Positions 18,326-28,551 are shown, numbered from the stretch's first letter. The stretch is 64,000 nt of DNA from Shewanella carassii (GCF_002777975.1 NZ_NGVS01000025.1:29052-93051), one strand, 5' to 3'. The notes: generated by a model from the sequence alone, not told the origin. A program made the numbers and translations.

Positions 18326-19126
18326 TTACTCTTCGTCGGTCAACTGCCTGACCATGGCATTGAGCTCCGGCGAAGACAAGAGTTCATAGCACTCAAGCGC
18401 GCGCCTGAGCTTTTCTTCGGTGCCATCATGGTTGGCACTCTGGCGGTAATTGGGACGTTCAAGCGACTGATTATAACATCGCAGCAGCCATTGACGTTTC
18501 TGGGATAGACCCGTGAGCAGATGCCAAACTTCGTTGAGCAGGCCTTCGGGCAACTTAGCCCCATGCGCCAGCTGGTATCGCTCCAACCTGATTCGAGCCT
18601 GAGTCACTTCACTGAGTTGCACCGCCAACTTTTCACTGCTGGCTTGATAATCCTGAGCTTCGGCCAACGCTGTCTTGGCGAGAATGATCTCTCTTGGCTC
18701 CTGGGACAAACGCAAATCCTGCTCCAGAGGCAGCAGCTCGAATCTACCGGTTTGTAACGAGCAGAAAAATGTCTGCCCTGGCCAAAAATCGATACTCACG
18801 CCTTGCCTCAGGGCTGCGATGCAACTTGAAGTACTGGTTCCAATCTCAGAATAAAGCCTTAGACCCTGTCCGGCTGTTCGCGACACTCCATCCTTCCTGA
18901 CGGATTCAAAAGGCAGCAACTGCTGAGTCAGAAAAGGTTGCAGCCTCAAAATAAACTGTCCCTGCGAAACCTTGTCTTCTCCTTCAAGCATTACCCACTC
19001 AAGCAGCGGCGAGCGCAGCGCTTCCGACAACACAAAATCACTGACACTGTCCGGCAGGCTGAGGCACAACCTGGTCGGCATTGAAAGATTGACTATGGTG
19101 GGTGAACTGAAAAACTGACTGTACAT
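18326..19126 (-). CDS. Conserved-looking protein of unknown function
   Basis: A 266-residue protein from the ATG at 19124-19126 (MYSQFFSSPTIVNLS), preceded by GAAGGG at good spacing; the frame extends to 19207 without support. No signal peptide or membrane helix. The middle has an acylated-PilZ-like flavour only by length and shape (short beta-rich N-terminal half with LCLSLPDSV, FILRLQPF, GLRLYSEIG), and the C-terminal half is helical and charged (LAEAQDYQASSEKLAVQLSEVTQARIRLERYQLA). No family is recognised. It lies 43 bp upstream of rlmA on the same strand. Confidence 0.7.
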   Translation of the reverse strand: MYSQFFSSPTIVNLSMPTRLCLSLPDSVSDFVLSEALRSPLLEWVMLEGEDKVSQGQFILRLQPFLTQQLLPFESVRKDGVSRTAGQGLRLYSEIGTSTSSCIAALRQGVSIDFWPGQTFFCSLQTGRFELLPLEQDLRLSQEPREIILAKTALAEAQDYQASSEKLAVQLSEVTQARIRLERYQLAHGAKLPEGLLNEVWHLLTGLSQKRQWLLRCYNQSLERPNYRQSANHDGTEEKLRRALECYELLSSPELNAMVRQLTDEE

Positions 19127-19309
19127 CTGCATCCCTTCGGGTAATCCGAACCTCGTTGTCCCTGCCGGCAGGCAGCTTATTGTAACCAGAGGCCATCGAT
19201 TCACCAAGGGCGGTTTTTAACCGAAATACCAGCGATAATGTCGGCAAAATCCCATTTCCGTAAAAAAATGTTAAGATAAGCTTTTGTCTACAGAGCCAAA
19301 GTCATCAGC

Positions 19310-20725
19310 ATGAGTCAAGCCCAACCTCAGCCTTCCATATTCTGGCATGATTATGAAACATTCGGCGCTAATCCGGCGAAAGACAGGCCGGCGCAATTTG
19401 CCGGGATACGTACCGATCTGGAGCTGAACATCATTGGCGAGCCCGAGACCTTTTACTGTCAGATAGCCAGCGATTACCTGCCCTCACCCGAGGCGATCCT
19501 CATCACAGGGATCACGCCGCAACTGGCCAATGGCAAAGGGCTGCCGGAAACCGAGTTTATGGGGCGGATCAATGCCCTGTTCAGCCAAGCCAATACCTGC
19601 GTCGCTGGCTACAACTCGCTGCGATTTGATGATGAGGTCAGCCGTTATGGTTTTTACCGTAACTTTATCGATCCCTATGCCAGAGAATGGCAGCAAGGCA
19701 ATTCCCGCTGGGATATTATCGATCTGGTCCGGGCCTGCTATGCCCTGCGCCCGGACGGGATCAACTGGCCAACCAAAGAAGACGGCTCTCCCAGTTTCAA
19801 GCTCGAACATCTGACCCAGGCCAACGGACTCGGCCATGAAAAGGCTCACGATGCCATGTCAGATGTTTACGCCACCATAGCCTTGGCCAAACTGATAAAA
19901 GAGAAACAACCAAGGCTGTTTGACTACTATTTCAAACTCAGACGCAAGCAGGCAGTTTCTGAGCAAATCGATGTACTCAATATGCAACCTTTGGTGCATA
20001 TCAGCTCCAAAATCCCGGCGACTCAGGGCTGTGCCACTCTCATAGCCCCTGTGGCCCATCATCCGGAGAACAAGAATGCCATTGTCTGCGTTAACCTGCA
20101 TATGGATATCAGCCCGCTGATTGAACTGGATGTAGACAGCATTCGCGAGCGTCTCTACACGCCAAGAAGCGAATTGGCAGAAGATGAATTACCCATACCG
20201 GTTAAACAGGTGCACATCAATAAGTGCCCCTTTATTGCCACCGCCAAGACACTGACCGATGAAGCCGCCGAGCGGATTGGATTTGACAAAGCCTTTGCCC
20301 GCGAACAATACAAGCGCCTGCGCCAGCATCCGCAGATCCGCGCCAAGCTGGCAAGTCTGTTTGATACCCCGAGGGACAACCAGGGTACCGATCCGGATCT
20401 TATGCTCTACAGCGGTGGATTCTTCTCTCCGGCGGATAAGGCCAAGATGGAGATGATCCGCCATACCGCCCCCGATAATCTGGCGGCGTTGGATCTCAGC
20501 TTTGACGACCCCAGACTCAAGGAGATGCTATTTCGTTATCGTGCCCGTAACTATCCCTCGACACTTACGGACAAAGAAACACTGCGCTGGCATGAGTTCT
20601 GTCAGCAAAGGCTCAACGATCCGGATTATGTCATTCGCTTGGAAAATCTGTTGGAAGAAACTGCCGAAAATGAAAGTCACCAGCGACTTCTCAAGGCTCT
20701 GGTGCAATACTTACAGGCGCTTTAA
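19310..20725 (+). CDS. sbcB: Exodeoxyribonuclease I
   Basis: A 471-residue protein with the DEDD exonuclease N-terminus FWHDYETFGANP (catalytic Asp and Glu), GYNSLRFDDEVSRYGFYRNF, and HDAMSDVYATIALAKLI with the third/fourth acidic residues and His. The remainder covers the SH3-like and helical C-terminal domains (PRLKEMLFRYRARNYP). ExoI degrades single-stranded DNA 3' to 5' and acts in recombination and mismatch repair, with SSB as partner. Length matches E. coli SbcB. Confidence 0.96.
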   Translation: MSQAQPQPSIFWHDYETFGANPAKDRPAQFAGIRTDLELNIIGEPETFYCQIASDYLPSPEAILITGITPQLANGKGLPETEFMGRINALFSQANTCVAGYNSLRFDDEVSRYGFYRNFIDPYAREWQQGNSRWDIIDLVRACYALRPDGINWPTKEDGSPSFKLEHLTQANGLGHEKAHDAMSDVYATIALAKLIKEKQPRLFDYYFKLRRKQAVSEQIDVLNMQPLVHISSKIPATQGCATLIAPVAHHPENKNAIVCVNLHMDISPLIELDVDSIRERLYTPRSELAEDELPIPVKQVHINKCPFIATAKTLTDEAAERIGFDKAFAREQYKRLRQHPQIRAKLASLFDTPRDNQGTDPDLMLYSGGFFSPADKAKMEMIRHTAPDNLAALDLSFDDPRLKEMLFRYRARNYPSTLTDKETLRWHEFCQQRLNDPDYVIRLENLLEETAENESHQRLLKALVQYLQAL

Positions 20726-20814
20726 CGGGATTTTGCGAAGCCAGTCCCGTTTCAACTGTAACTTCCTGACTAAACTGGATAACCATTAGCTTAACATTTA
20801 ACAAGGAATGGCCA

Positions 20815-21711
20815 ATGCAAGACAGATTTGTAAACAGCCTGAACCAGTTGCCCAAGACACTTGCCGAGCAATTGGTGCCACTGCTCAACGATAAGTTCGC
20901 CGGTCATCTGGATGCACAGCAGCTGAGTGAATTGGCCAAGGTCAGCGGCCTTGGTGATGATGAGTTACTGCTGGCGCTCTTGCCTATTGCTGCGGCACTG
21001 GCCAATCCGCCAATCAGTGAGTTCTATGTCGGCGCCATCGCCAAAGGCAAGAGCGGTGATATCTATATGGGCGCCAATATCGAACTGCCGGGTGAAGCCT
21101 TGTGTCACTCGGTTCACGCCGAGCAAAGCGCCATCAGTCATGCCTGGCTGAGCGGTGAAAGCCAGGTAGTCGATATCATAGTCAACGAGAGTCCCTGCGG
21201 CCACTGCCGTCAATTTATGAATGAGTTGGTGGCCGGGCAAGAGATCCGCATTCACCTGCCCAAGCAGCCTACAGCGCCTTTGAGTCATTACCTGCCCTAC
21301 GCCTTTGGTCCCAAAGATCTCAATGTCACCACGCCTTTGCTGAGTAAACAACAGGTAAACCTGGCGCTTGAGAGCTCCGATCCCATGGTGATTGAGGCGC
21401 TGGATCACGCCAGCCTCAGCTATGCCCCGTACAGCAAGAGCCATTGTGCGGTAGTACTGGAAACGGCTGATGGTGCCACCTTCTGTGGCCGTTACGCCGA
21501 AAACGCCGCCTTTAACCCATCCATGATGCCGATGCAGATGGCACTGTCGACCCTGCTGCGCCATAACCGCAGCTTCAGCGAAATCAAACGGGCGCTGCTG
21601 CTGGAATCGGCCGATGGCAAAATCTCTCTGGTGGGAGCCAGCATGGACGCCCTGCACGCAGTGGCGCCTGTAGAGCTGGAACATATAGTGGTCAGCCCCG
21701 AGCCCAACTGA
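20815..21711 (+). CDS. cdd: Cytidine deaminase
   Basis: The 298-residue protein is the long, dimeric cytidine deaminase type. The catalytic domain has [15 protein letters not shown] (zinc-ligand His-Ala-Glu, with the proton-shuttling Glu) and [11 protein letters not shown] (two zinc Cys). The degenerate second domain has [13 protein letters not shown] and [14 protein letters not shown] without the zinc Cys pair, as expected. It hydrolyses cytidine/deoxycytidine to uridine forms. AAGGA precedes the ATG; a shared terminator follows. Confidence 0.96.
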   Translation: MQDRFVNSLNQLPKTLAEQLVPLLNDKFAGHLDAQQLSELAKVSGLGDDELLLALLPIAAALANPPISEFYVGAIAKGKSGDIYMGANIELPGEALCHSVHAEQSAISHAWLSGESQVVDIIVNESPCGHCRQFMNELVAGQEIRIHLPKQPTAPLSHYLPYAFGPKDLNVTTPLLSKQQVNLALESSDPMVIEALDHASLSYAPYSKSHCAVVLETADGATFCGRYAENAAFNPSMMPMQMALSTLLRHNRSFSEIKRALLLESADGKISLVGASMDALHAVAPVELEHIVVSPEPN

Positions 21712-21729
21712 TAGCAGACTCAAAACCCA

Positions 21730-21755
21730 AAAAGGACAGCTGAAGCTGTCCTTTT
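21730..21755. terminator. Bidirectional terminator between cdd and the hydroxyacid dehydrogenase
   Basis: AAAAGGACAGC and GCTGTCCTTTT pair over 11 bp with a TGAA loop. The genes on both sides converge here, and A/T runs serve both strands. Confidence 0.9.
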
Positions 21756-21775
21756 GTTATCTTCAATCGCTGGCC

Positions 21776-22654
21776 TTACTTGTTGCGGCACTTCTCCTGG
21801 CGAGCCATCAGACTGGAAGTATCCCAGCGGTTACCGCCCATGGCCTGCACTTCTGCGTAGAACTGATCAACCATGGCGGTCAGCGGCAAATGTGAGCCAT
21901 TGCGTCTGGCTTCATTGAGAGCGATACCTAAGTCTTTGCGCATCCAGTCCACCGCAAAACCAAAATCATATTCTCCCTGCAACATGGTCTTGTGACGATT
22001 TTCCATCTGCCAGCTCTGGGCCGCGCCTTTGCTGATCACCTCAACCACCTTCTCGCCATCGAGCCCGGCGCTCTTGGCAAAATGCATGGCTTCGGCCAAA
22101 CCTTGTACCACCCCGGCGATGCAGATTTGATTGACCATCTTGGTCAACTGCCCGGCGCCAACATCTCCCAATAGTTCGGCGCAGCGGGCATAGGCAGCCA
22201 TCACAGGTTTTACCCGCGCAAATACCGCCTCAGAGCCACCGGCCATAATGGTCAATACCCCATTCTCAGCACCTGCCTGACCGCCGGAAACCGGCGCGTC
22301 CATAAAAGCGATGTCCTTCTCGACCAGCAAAGCGGCCAACTCCCTTGCCACATCGCATGAGGCAGTGGTGTGATCGACAAAGATACTGCCCACAGCCATA
22401 CCATGCACTGCGCCCTCTTCACCCAGTACGACCTGGCGTAAGTCATCATCATTGCCGACACAGGCAAAGACAATATCCTGCCCCTCGGCGGCTTGGGCCG
22501 GAGTCTCGCAGCAGCGCCCACCAAACTCGGCCACCCAGGCTTCAGCCTTGGAGGAAGTACGGTTGTAAACAGTGACCTGGTGCCCCTGTTTTTGCAGATG
22601 CCCAGCCATGGGATACCCCATAACACCTAGACCGAGAAATGCGACGTTCGCCAT
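21776..22654 (-). CDS. NAD(P)-dependent beta-hydroxyacid dehydrogenase
   Basis: A 292-residue member of the 3-hydroxyisobutyrate dehydrogenase family. It has FLGLGVMGYPMAGHL (dinucleotide GxGxxG), VYNRTSSKAEAW, the substrate loop DAPVSGGQAGAENGVLTIMAGG, and GQLTKMVNQICIAG with the catalytic Lys. An Asn-Arg after the beta-2 strand suggests NADP preference, as in GLYR/GarR-like enzymes. Substrate is uncertain: tartronate/succinic semialdehyde-type reductases and 3-hydroxyisobutyrate dehydrogenase look alike at this level. The gene stands alone, 210 bp from the thioesterase. Confidence 0.85.
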   Translation of the reverse strand: MANVAFLGLGVMGYPMAGHLQKQGHQVTVYNRTSSKAEAWVAEFGGRCCETPAQAAEGQDIVFACVGNDDDLRQVVLGEEGAVHGMAVGSIFVDHTTASCDVARELAALLVEKDIAFMDAPVSGGQAGAENGVLTIMAGGSEAVFARVKPVMAAYARCAELLGDVGAGQLTKMVNQICIAGVVQGLAEAMHFAKSAGLDGEKVVEVISKGAAQSWQMENRHKTMLQGEYDFGFAVDWMRKDLGIALNEARRNGSHLPLTAMVDQFYAEVQAMGGNRWDTSSLMARQEKCRNK

Positions 22655-22830
22655 GATATTTCCTTGATTATTTTAAGTGAGGGAACAGGCTGCCCCGATT
22701 GCCGACCATGCTTCAAAGCCTTTTGCATAAAGCCAAGAGTGACAATTCGAGCCGATGTTTAAGCCGCATTTTGCCATGGGGCAGCATAAAGGAGAAGTTG
22801 ATACGGGCAAACTCAGCATCCCGCATACAG

Positions 22831-22854
22831 AAAAGAGCCACGAATGTGGCTCTT
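22831..22854 (-). terminator. Terminator after the thioesterase gene
   Basis: AAGAGCCAC and GTGGCTCTT pair around a 4-nt loop. On the minus strand the stem ends in TTTTC, 12 bp after the thioesterase stop codon. Confidence 0.8.
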
Positions 22855-22865
22855 GAAATCAACAT

Positions 22866-23345
22866 TTAAGGATGAACGTGCGCTTCCATTTCCGCGCCGA
22901 TTTTCTTGCGCATTTCCATCAACTTGATAGCCGAATCCCTAAGCTCAATGTCCCTTGCCGATGTCGGCTGCCATTCGGGCACAGGCGTTGGTTTACCTTC
23001 ATCATCTACCGCTACCATAATGACGATACAGTGAGTGGTCAGCTGGCGCTCGGAATTCTTGGGATCACCAGCCTTTACGTCCAAACCTATATGCATGGAA
23101 GTGCTGCCGGTATAGATCACCTTGGCACTCACCTCCACTATATTGCCCACATGTATGGGTTTAACAAATCTGATCCCACCGGCGTAAACCGTGATGCAGT
23201 ACTTACCACTCCAACCGGCCGCACAGGCATAGGCCGCCAGGTCAATCCACTTCATTACGGCGCCGCCGTGTACCTTACCACCAAAGTTGACGTCTGCGGG
23301 CTCGGCCAAAAACCTCAGGGTTATCTGTCTCTCTGTTCCTGCCAT
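22866..23345 (-). CDS. Acyl-CoA thioesterase (hotdog fold)
   Basis: The 159-residue protein shows the acyl-CoA hydrolase pattern ANFGGKVHGG-like (here PADVNFGGKVHGGAVMKWIDLAAY), GIRFVKPIHVGNIVEVSAKV, and GSTSMHIGLDV. The Asn in VNFGG and the following His/Gly are the usual active-site region of YciA/BACH-type enzymes. It hydrolyses acyl-CoAs to free acid and CoA; chain-length preference is not evident. C-terminus is helical and charged (IKLMEMRKKIGAEMEAHVHP). Confidence 0.9.
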   Translation of the reverse strand: MAGTERQITLRFLAEPADVNFGGKVHGGAVMKWIDLAAYACAAGWSGKYCITVYAGGIRFVKPIHVGNIVEVSAKVIYTGSTSMHIGLDVKAGDPKNSERQLTTHCIVIMVAVDDEGKPTPVPEWQPTSARDIELRDSAIKLMEMRKKIGAEMEAHVHP

Positions 23346-23415
23346 GGGTTCCTCTCATCAGGCTTGGCGGTCTGCTGACCGCACCTGGCTGAGAGTGTAC
23401 GCGAAAATTTCGCAA

Positions 23416-23784
23416 TCACCCAAACTTACATACCAGGAAACTTCCGCCAATCACCAGAGGTAAGGCCAGCCGATAGATCCACAACTGCACCTTGTCATTG
23501 ATAAACCGAGATAGTTGAAAAAGTGAATAAATGCCCATCGCCAGCAGGAAGATGCCTAGCACCTCTACCCCGGCTACTACATCAGTCCCCTTCCCGGCAT
23601 ACACAGCCGCAGTCAGCAAGGCAAACCAGAGCACAGTATAGGCGGCAATAGCCAAACTGAAAGTGCGAACACCGATTTCCATCGCAGGTTGCCAACGACG
23701 ACTTTCGCCCCTGACTAACTCGGTTAAATTAGCCGCAATCGCTCCGACCACGGCCATAACAGGAAACATTGCAGGATTGAGCAT
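23416..23784 (-). CDS. Small membrane protein of unknown function
   Basis: A 122-residue protein from the ATG at 23782-23784, chosen because GGAG lies eight bases upstream; the frame extends to 23841. Four hydrophobic segments are visible (FPVMAVVGAIAANLTEL, FSLAIAAYTVLWFALLTAAVY, VLGIFLLAMGIYSLFQL, WIYRLALPLVIGGSFLVC). No family is recognised with certainty. It stands alone between the thioesterase and the fabF terminator. Confidence 0.65.
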   Translation of the reverse strand: MLNPAMFPVMAVVGAIAANLTELVRGESRRWQPAMEIGVRTFSLAIAAYTVLWFALLTAAVYAGKGTDVVAGVEVLGIFLLAMGIYSLFQLSRFINDKVQLWIYRLALPLVIGGSFLVCKFG

Positions 23785-23904
23785 AGTGAAAACTCCAGAA
23801 TCATTTGGCAGGATTCTGGCGCTATATTCAAGGAATGCCAATAGAGATGAACAAAGGTTAATTCTGGGTTTAGTTTTAGAATATGACTAACTGATTTTAA
23901 AGAT

Positions 23905-23930
23905 AAAAAAAGCGCCATCAGGCGCTTTTT
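23905..23930 (-). terminator. Terminator of the fab operon
   Basis: AGCGCC and GGCGCT pair around ATCA (23911-23926), flanked by A- and T-runs. It lies 13 bp after the fabF stop codon and marks the end of the rpmF-to-fabF transcription unit. Confidence 0.88.
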
Positions 23931-23942
23931 CAAGAGGTAATC

Positions 23943-25190
23943 TTAAACTCGCTTCAGCAGCAAGGAGCCATTGGTGCCACCGAACCCAAAAGAGTTACAA
24001 AGCACATGTTCCACCTTGGTCTGACGTGCAGTATGGGCAACAAAGTCCAGATCGCAACCTTCGTCCGGGTTATCCAAGTTGATGGTAGGTGGAACTACCT
24101 GATCCTTGAGGGCCAACACGGAGAAAATAGTTTCCACCGCACCGGCAGCACCGAGCAAATGCCCTGTCATTGACTTGGTGGAACTCACCATCAACTTGTA
24201 GGCATGATCGCCAAAGATAGACTTCACTGCCGCCGCTTCGGCCTTGTCACCTGCTGGAGTCGAGGTACCGTGAGCGTTGATATAATCTATACTTTCGGGT
24301 GCCAGATTGGCATCTTTCAAGGCATGGCTCATCGCCAGGGCTGCGCCGGCACCATCGGCTGGCGGCGAGGTCATATGGAAGGCATCGCCGCTCATACCAA
24401 AACCAATCAGTTCGGCATAAATCTTGGCACCGCGAGCCTTGGCATGTTCATATTCTTCGAGCACCAACACTCCGGCGCCGTCGCCAATAACAAAACCATC
24501 TCTGTCTTTATCCCATGGGCGGCTGGCCGCCTGAGGATCATCATTGCGAGTAGACAAGGCCTTGGCCGCCGCAAAGCCACCCACGCCCAGAGGACAAGTC
24601 ACATCTTCAGCGCCACCGGCCACCATCACATCGGCATCGCCATAAGCTATGGTACGGGCTGCGAAACCTATGTTGTGAACCCCTGTGGTACAGGCGGTTG
24701 TCACCGCAAAGTTAGGGCCTGTCATACCGTACATGATCGACAAATGACCAGCAATCATGTTGATGATGGTGCTGGGTACAAAGAAGGGGGAAATTTTACG
24801 TGGGCCACCGGCCATCAAGGCGCTGTGGTTTTGTTCAATCAACCACATGCCGCCCATACCGGCGCCGATAGCGGTTCCGACTCGGGTAGGATCTTCTTTA
24901 TCCATCTCCAATCCGGAGTCGCGCATGGCCTGAATGCCGGCAGCCATACCATACTGAATAAAGAGGTCCATCTTGCGGGCATCTTTACGGGACAGGTACT
25001 GCTCTACGTCAAAATCTTTGACTGAGCCTGAAAAACGGGTGCTGAATTCGCTGGCATCAAACTTGGTGATTGGCGCTATACCGCTCTGACCTGCCAGTAG
25101 GGCTTGCCAGCTGCTGTCCACTGTGTTGCCGACCGGGGTCACCAGACCCAGGCCAGTGATAACGACTCGACGTTTAGTCACTGTGTCCAC
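23943..25190 (-). CDS. fabF: 3-oxoacyl-[acyl-carrier-protein] synthase II
   Basis: A 415-residue KAS II. The catalytic Cys lies in [12 protein letters not shown], the two histidines in [12 protein letters not shown] and [32 protein letters not shown] is the usual N-terminus. It condenses malonyl-ACP with acyl-ACP and drives elongation to cis-vaccenate. It is the last gene of the fab operon, separated from acpP by 182 bp that contains a hairpin, so its level may be set separately from acpP. Confidence 0.97.
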   Translation of the reverse strand: MDTVTKRRVVITGLGLVTPVGNTVDSSWQALLAGQSGIAPITKFDASEFSTRFSGSVKDFDVEQYLSRKDARKMDLFIQYGMAAGIQAMRDSGLEMDKEDPTRVGTAIGAGMGGMWLIEQNHSALMAGGPRKISPFFVPSTIINMIAGHLSIMYGMTGPNFAVTTACTTGVHNIGFAARTIAYGDADVMVAGGAEDVTCPLGVGGFAAAKALSTRNDDPQAASRPWDKDRDGFVIGDGAGVLVLEEYEHAKARGAKIYAELIGFGMSGDAFHMTSPPADGAGAALAMSHALKDANLAPESIDYINAHGTSTPAGDKAEAAAVKSIFGDHAYKLMVSSTKSMTGHLLGAAGAVETIFSVLALKDQVVPPTINLDNPDEGCDLDFVAHTARQTKVEHVLCNSFGFGGTNGSLLLKRV

Positions 25191-25330
25191 CTTAGATTAA
25201 CGGGTGAGTTATCATGATAGGCTAAGCCGCTGCAGCCTACCATTGCCTCCGGCAGCAGCCGAATGGGTCACAAGACACAATAATGCACGGCTGATACTGG
25301 TACAACCAGAAACTGACGGGGCGAAAACAA

Positions 25331-25360
25331 AAACAGGCGGCAATTATGCCGCCTGTTTTC
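25331..25360 (-). terminator. Hairpin between acpP and fabF (terminator or attenuator)
   Basis: AACAGGCGGC and GCCGCCTGTT pair over 10 bp with a 6-nt loop. On the minus strand a run of T (TTTTTGTTTTCG) follows. It sits 12 bp after acpP, so it can end the abundant acpP transcript while allowing partial read-through into fabF. Confidence 0.85.
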
Positions 25361-25372
25361 TGGAATTCTGGA

Positions 25373-25606
25373 TTACTGATTCTTGGAAACGTAATCGATC
25401 GCTGCCTGAACGGTAGTGATTTTCTCAGCTTCCTCATCAGGGATCTCGGTATCAAACTCTTCTTCCAGAGCCATAACCAACTCAACAGTGTCCAGAGAAT
25501 CTGCACCCAGATCGTCTACGAAAGAAGCTGCTGGCTTAACGTCTTCTTCTTTAACGCCCAGTTGCTCTACGATGATTTTCTTTACACGTTCTTCGATGTT
25601 GCTCAT
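25373..25606 (-). CDS. acpP: Acyl carrier protein
   Basis: A 77-residue acidic ACP with the phosphopantetheine site [20 protein letters not shown] (Ser in DSL). It begins [18 protein letters not shown], and carries growing acyl chains for the Fab enzymes around it. Gene length and order (fabG-acpP-fabF) are standard. A terminator-like hairpin follows. Confidence 0.98.
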   Translation of the reverse strand: MSNIEERVKKIIVEQLGVKEEDVKPAASFVDDLGADSLDTVELVMALEEEFDTEIPDEEAEKITTVQAAIDYVSKNQ

Positions 25607-25769
25607 TAGTTTTCTTTCCTATTCAAATTACGCACTTGCGTAAGATTGCGAGTAGTTTATTAGATTTGACCAACATTGCAAGCCTAGAATTCGTGGTCTA
25701 ACCACGATTTTAGGCCCTCAATTGCTGCAGATCACCACCCAATTGCGACAGTATCCCTGCCATTCGCCC

Positions 25770-26516
25770 TTAAACCATATACATCCCGCCATTTACATGC
25801 AAGGTTTCCCCTGTGATGTAAGCAGCGGCATCCGAGGCCAAAAAGAGCACGGCGTTGGCAATTTCCTGTGCCTGACCCAAGCGCTCCATTGGAACCTGGG
25901 ACATGATGGCCTGTTGCTGATCTTCTGTCAGCTCATCCGTCATATCTGTCTGGATAAAACCAGGAGCAATAGCATTAACTGTAATTTGACGAGATGCAAC
26001 CTCTCTGGCGAGAGATTTTGTAAATCCGATCAAACCGGCTTTGGCCGCAGAGTAGTTCACTTGGCCTGCATTGCCCATGGTACCTACCACAGAGCCAATA
26101 TTGATGATACGGCCATGACGTTTCTTCATCATTGAGCGCATCACTGGCTTGGATAACCTGAAAAGAGATGTCAGGTTAGTGTCCAGGATATCCTGCCACT
26201 CATCCTCTTTCATCCGCATCAATAAATTGTCGCGGGTGATGCCAGCATTGTTTACCAGAATATCAACATCGCCGGCTTTTTCTTTGATCGAGGCATATAA
26301 ATTTTCAACAGATTGTGGATCTGTGACATTCAGCACCAAACCCTGGCCCTTATCGCCCAGATAAGCCGAGATAGCTTCGGCGCCACGCTCACTGGTTGCA
26401 GTACCAAATACTGTGGCGCCAGCTTCGGCCAGCGTGGTGGCAATCGACTTGCCAATGCCACGACTGGCGCCGGTAACCAGGGCAATCTTGCCGGTTAAGT
26501 CTAATGTTACGCTCAT
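25770..26516 (-). CDS. fabG: 3-oxoacyl-[acyl-carrier-protein] reductase
   Basis: The 248-residue SDR has TGASRGIGKSIA (NADP-binding), NNAGITRDNLLMRMK, the catalytic Ser in IINIGSVVG, and YSAAKAGLIGFTK, all typical of FabG. It reduces 3-oxoacyl-ACP to 3-hydroxyacyl-ACP. It starts 10 bp after fabD on the same strand; a gap of about 160 bp precedes acpP and may carry an acpP promoter. Confidence 0.97.
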   Translation of the reverse strand: MSVTLDLTGKIALVTGASRGIGKSIATTLAEAGATVFGTATSERGAEAISAYLGDKGQGLVLNVTDPQSVENLYASIKEKAGDVDILVNNAGITRDNLLMRMKEDEWQDILDTNLTSLFRLSKPVMRSMMKKRHGRIINIGSVVGTMGNAGQVNYSAAKAGLIGFTKSLAREVASRQITVNAIAPGFIQTDMTDELTEDQQQAIMSQVPMERLGQAQEIANAVLFLASDAAAYITGETLHVNGGMYMV

Positions 26517-26526
26517 GAAAAGCTCC

Positions 26527-27459
26527 TTATTCGATCAATGCAGCCAGAGAAGCGGCATCGTTGACAGCCTTGGCTGCAAGGGATTTGTTAATGCGCTTGC
26601 AAAGCCCGGTCAAAACTTTACCTGGCCCCACCTCATAGAGCTCTGTGACCCCCATGGCCGCCATGGCTTCCACAGTTTCGGTCCAGCGCACCGGGCTGTA
26701 AAGCTGACGCACCAAGGCATCGCGGATATCAGCAGCATCTTGAGGCTGGGCGACATCCGCATTGTTAATCACGGGGATTTGTGGCTGATTAAACTCAATG
26801 TCACCAAGTGCGATCGCCAGTCGATCGGCGGCGGGCTTCATCAAGGCGCAATGGGACGGCACGCTCACAGGCAAGGCAACCGCCATTTTGGCACCTGCGG
26901 CCTTACAGGCTGCAGCGGCGCGCTCAACTGCGGCTTTTTCACCGGCAATTACCACTTGGCCTGGGCTATTGTAGTTAACCGGGCTAACCACAGCGCCTTC
27001 GGCGCTGTCTTTACAGGCCTTGGCAATGGCGTCGTTATCCAGGCCTATGATGGCAAACATGGCTCCTGTTCCGGCAGGAACTGCTTGCTGCATCAACTGA
27101 CCACGCAGTTCAACCAACTTAACGGCATCGGTAAACTTGAGCACCCCGGCACACACTAGCGCAGAGTATTCACCCAAACTGTGACCTGCCATCACGTTGG
27201 GAGCGGCTTTGCCGGCCGCTTGCCAGGCGCGATACAGGGCGACACTTGCGCTCAGCAAGGCTGGCTGGGTCTTGTCAGTCTCGTTAAGAGTTTCGGCCGG
27301 ACCTTGCTGAACCAGTTGCCACAAGTCGTAACCCAGCACGTCACTGGCCTCACGAAAAGTCTCGGTCACTACCGGATAGTGTTCAGCGAGATCGGCAAGC
27401 ATGCCTACAGCCTGAGAACCTTGTCCCGGGAACACGAAAGCGAAGTTTTCCATATTCAT
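26527..27459 (-). CDS. fabD: Malonyl-CoA-ACP transacylase
   Basis: A 310-residue protein with FVFPGQGSQAVGM at the N-terminus, the nucleophile Ser in AGHSLGEYSAL, Arg in ELRGQLMQ, and the active-site His in VPSHCALM. It loads malonyl groups onto ACP. Lies between fabH and fabG; 123 bp separate it from fabH. Confidence 0.97.
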   Translation of the reverse strand: MNMENFAFVFPGQGSQAVGMLADLAEHYPVVTETFREASDVLGYDLWQLVQQGPAETLNETDKTQPALLSASVALYRAWQAAGKAAPNVMAGHSLGEYSALVCAGVLKFTDAVKLVELRGQLMQQAVPAGTGAMFAIIGLDNDAIAKACKDSAEGAVVSPVNYNSPGQVVIAGEKAAVERAAAACKAAGAKMAVALPVSVPSHCALMKPAADRLAIALGDIEFNQPQIPVINNADVAQPQDAADIRDALVRQLYSPVRWTETVEAMAAMGVTELYEVGPGKVLTGLCKRINKSLAAKAVNDAASLAALIE

Positions 27460-27582
27460 TTACCTATGATTGCAGGCAGCAAAGCAGATGTTGCTACCCG
27501 AGTCCACTGATCTGCCCGGCAGATCAACTTGTATGCATTGAAACGGCCCACTCACTTGTGCAAAGAAAGCAGGCGCTGAATA

Positions 27583-28542
27583 TCAGAAGCGAACCAAGGC
27601 GCTACCCCAGGCAAAACCGGCACCGAAGGCTTCTAACAGCAGGAGTTGCCCGCGTTTGATGCGGCCATCGCGCACCGCCTCATCCAGTGCAATCGGCACT
27701 GAGGCTGCTGAGGTATTGCCATGTTTGGCCAACGTCAGCACCACTTTATCAAGACTCATGTCCAATTTCTTGGCTGTGGCATTGATAATGCGGAAATTGG
27801 CTTGATGTGGCACCAGCCAATCTATTTCTGACTTGTCGACGTTATTCAATCTCAGGGTTTCTGTCACGACATGGGACAACTGAGTCACGGCGACCTTGAA
27901 GACATCATTGCCCTTCATGGTCATAAAGCCCACGGCTTCGGAGGTTTCTCCGGCTCTGGGTGGAAAAGCACATTTAAGCAGTTCCCCATGACGACCATCG
28001 GCGTAAATATGGGTAGAGATGATCCCCGGCTCTTCACTGGCGCCCACCACGGCGGCACCTGCGCCATCACCAAAGAGAATAATGGTGGTTCTGTCTTCCG
28101 GCTCACAGAGTCTGGAAAGCACATCGGCACCTATTACCAGCACTTTCTTGGCCGCACCGGTTTTTACAAACTGATCCGCGACCGAAAGCGCATAGACAAA
28201 GCCGGAGCATGCGGCAGCGACATCAAATGCTGGGATAGTATGAATCCCCAACATGGCCTGTACTTCACAGGCGGCGGCCGGAAAAGCATTTGCTGCACTC
28301 GTGGTACCGCAAATAATCATATCGAGTTCACTGGCTTCGATGCCTGCCATTTCAATGGCCTTCAGCGCTGCCTGATAACCCATAGTGGCAACCGTTTCAC
28401 TGGCATCAGCGATCCGACGCTCAGAAATACCCGTACGCTCAACAATCCACTGGTCACTGGTTTCCACCATTTTTTCCAGATCTTGATTGCTACGCACCTG
28501 CGCCGGCAGGTAACTGCCAGTTCCAAGAATTTTTGTATGCAT
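27583..28542 (-). CDS. fabH: 3-oxoacyl-[acyl-carrier-protein] synthase III
   Basis: The 319-residue KAS III has the Cys-His-Asn triad: Cys in [12 protein letters not shown], His in [11 protein letters not shown], and Asn in [15 protein letters not shown]. It begins [19 protein letters not shown]. It starts fatty-acid synthesis by condensing acetyl-CoA with malonyl-ACP. AAGGAG-like bases precede the start, and plsX ends 10 bp upstream. Confidence 0.97.
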   Translation of the reverse strand: MHTKILGTGSYLPAQVRSNQDLEKMVETSDQWIVERTGISERRIADASETVATMGYQAALKAIEMAGIEASELDMIICGTTSAANAFPAAACEVQAMLGIHTIPAFDVAAACSGFVYALSVADQFVKTGAAKKVLVIGADVLSRLCEPEDRTTIILFGDGAGAAVVGASEEPGIISTHIYADGRHGELLKCAFPPRAGETSEAVGFMTMKGNDVFKVAVTQLSHVVTETLRLNNVDKSEIDWLVPHQANFRIINATAKKLDMSLDKVVLTLAKHGNTSAASVPIALDEAVRDGRIKRGQLLLLEAFGAGFAWGSALVRF

Positions 28543-28551
28543 AAGGAGAAA

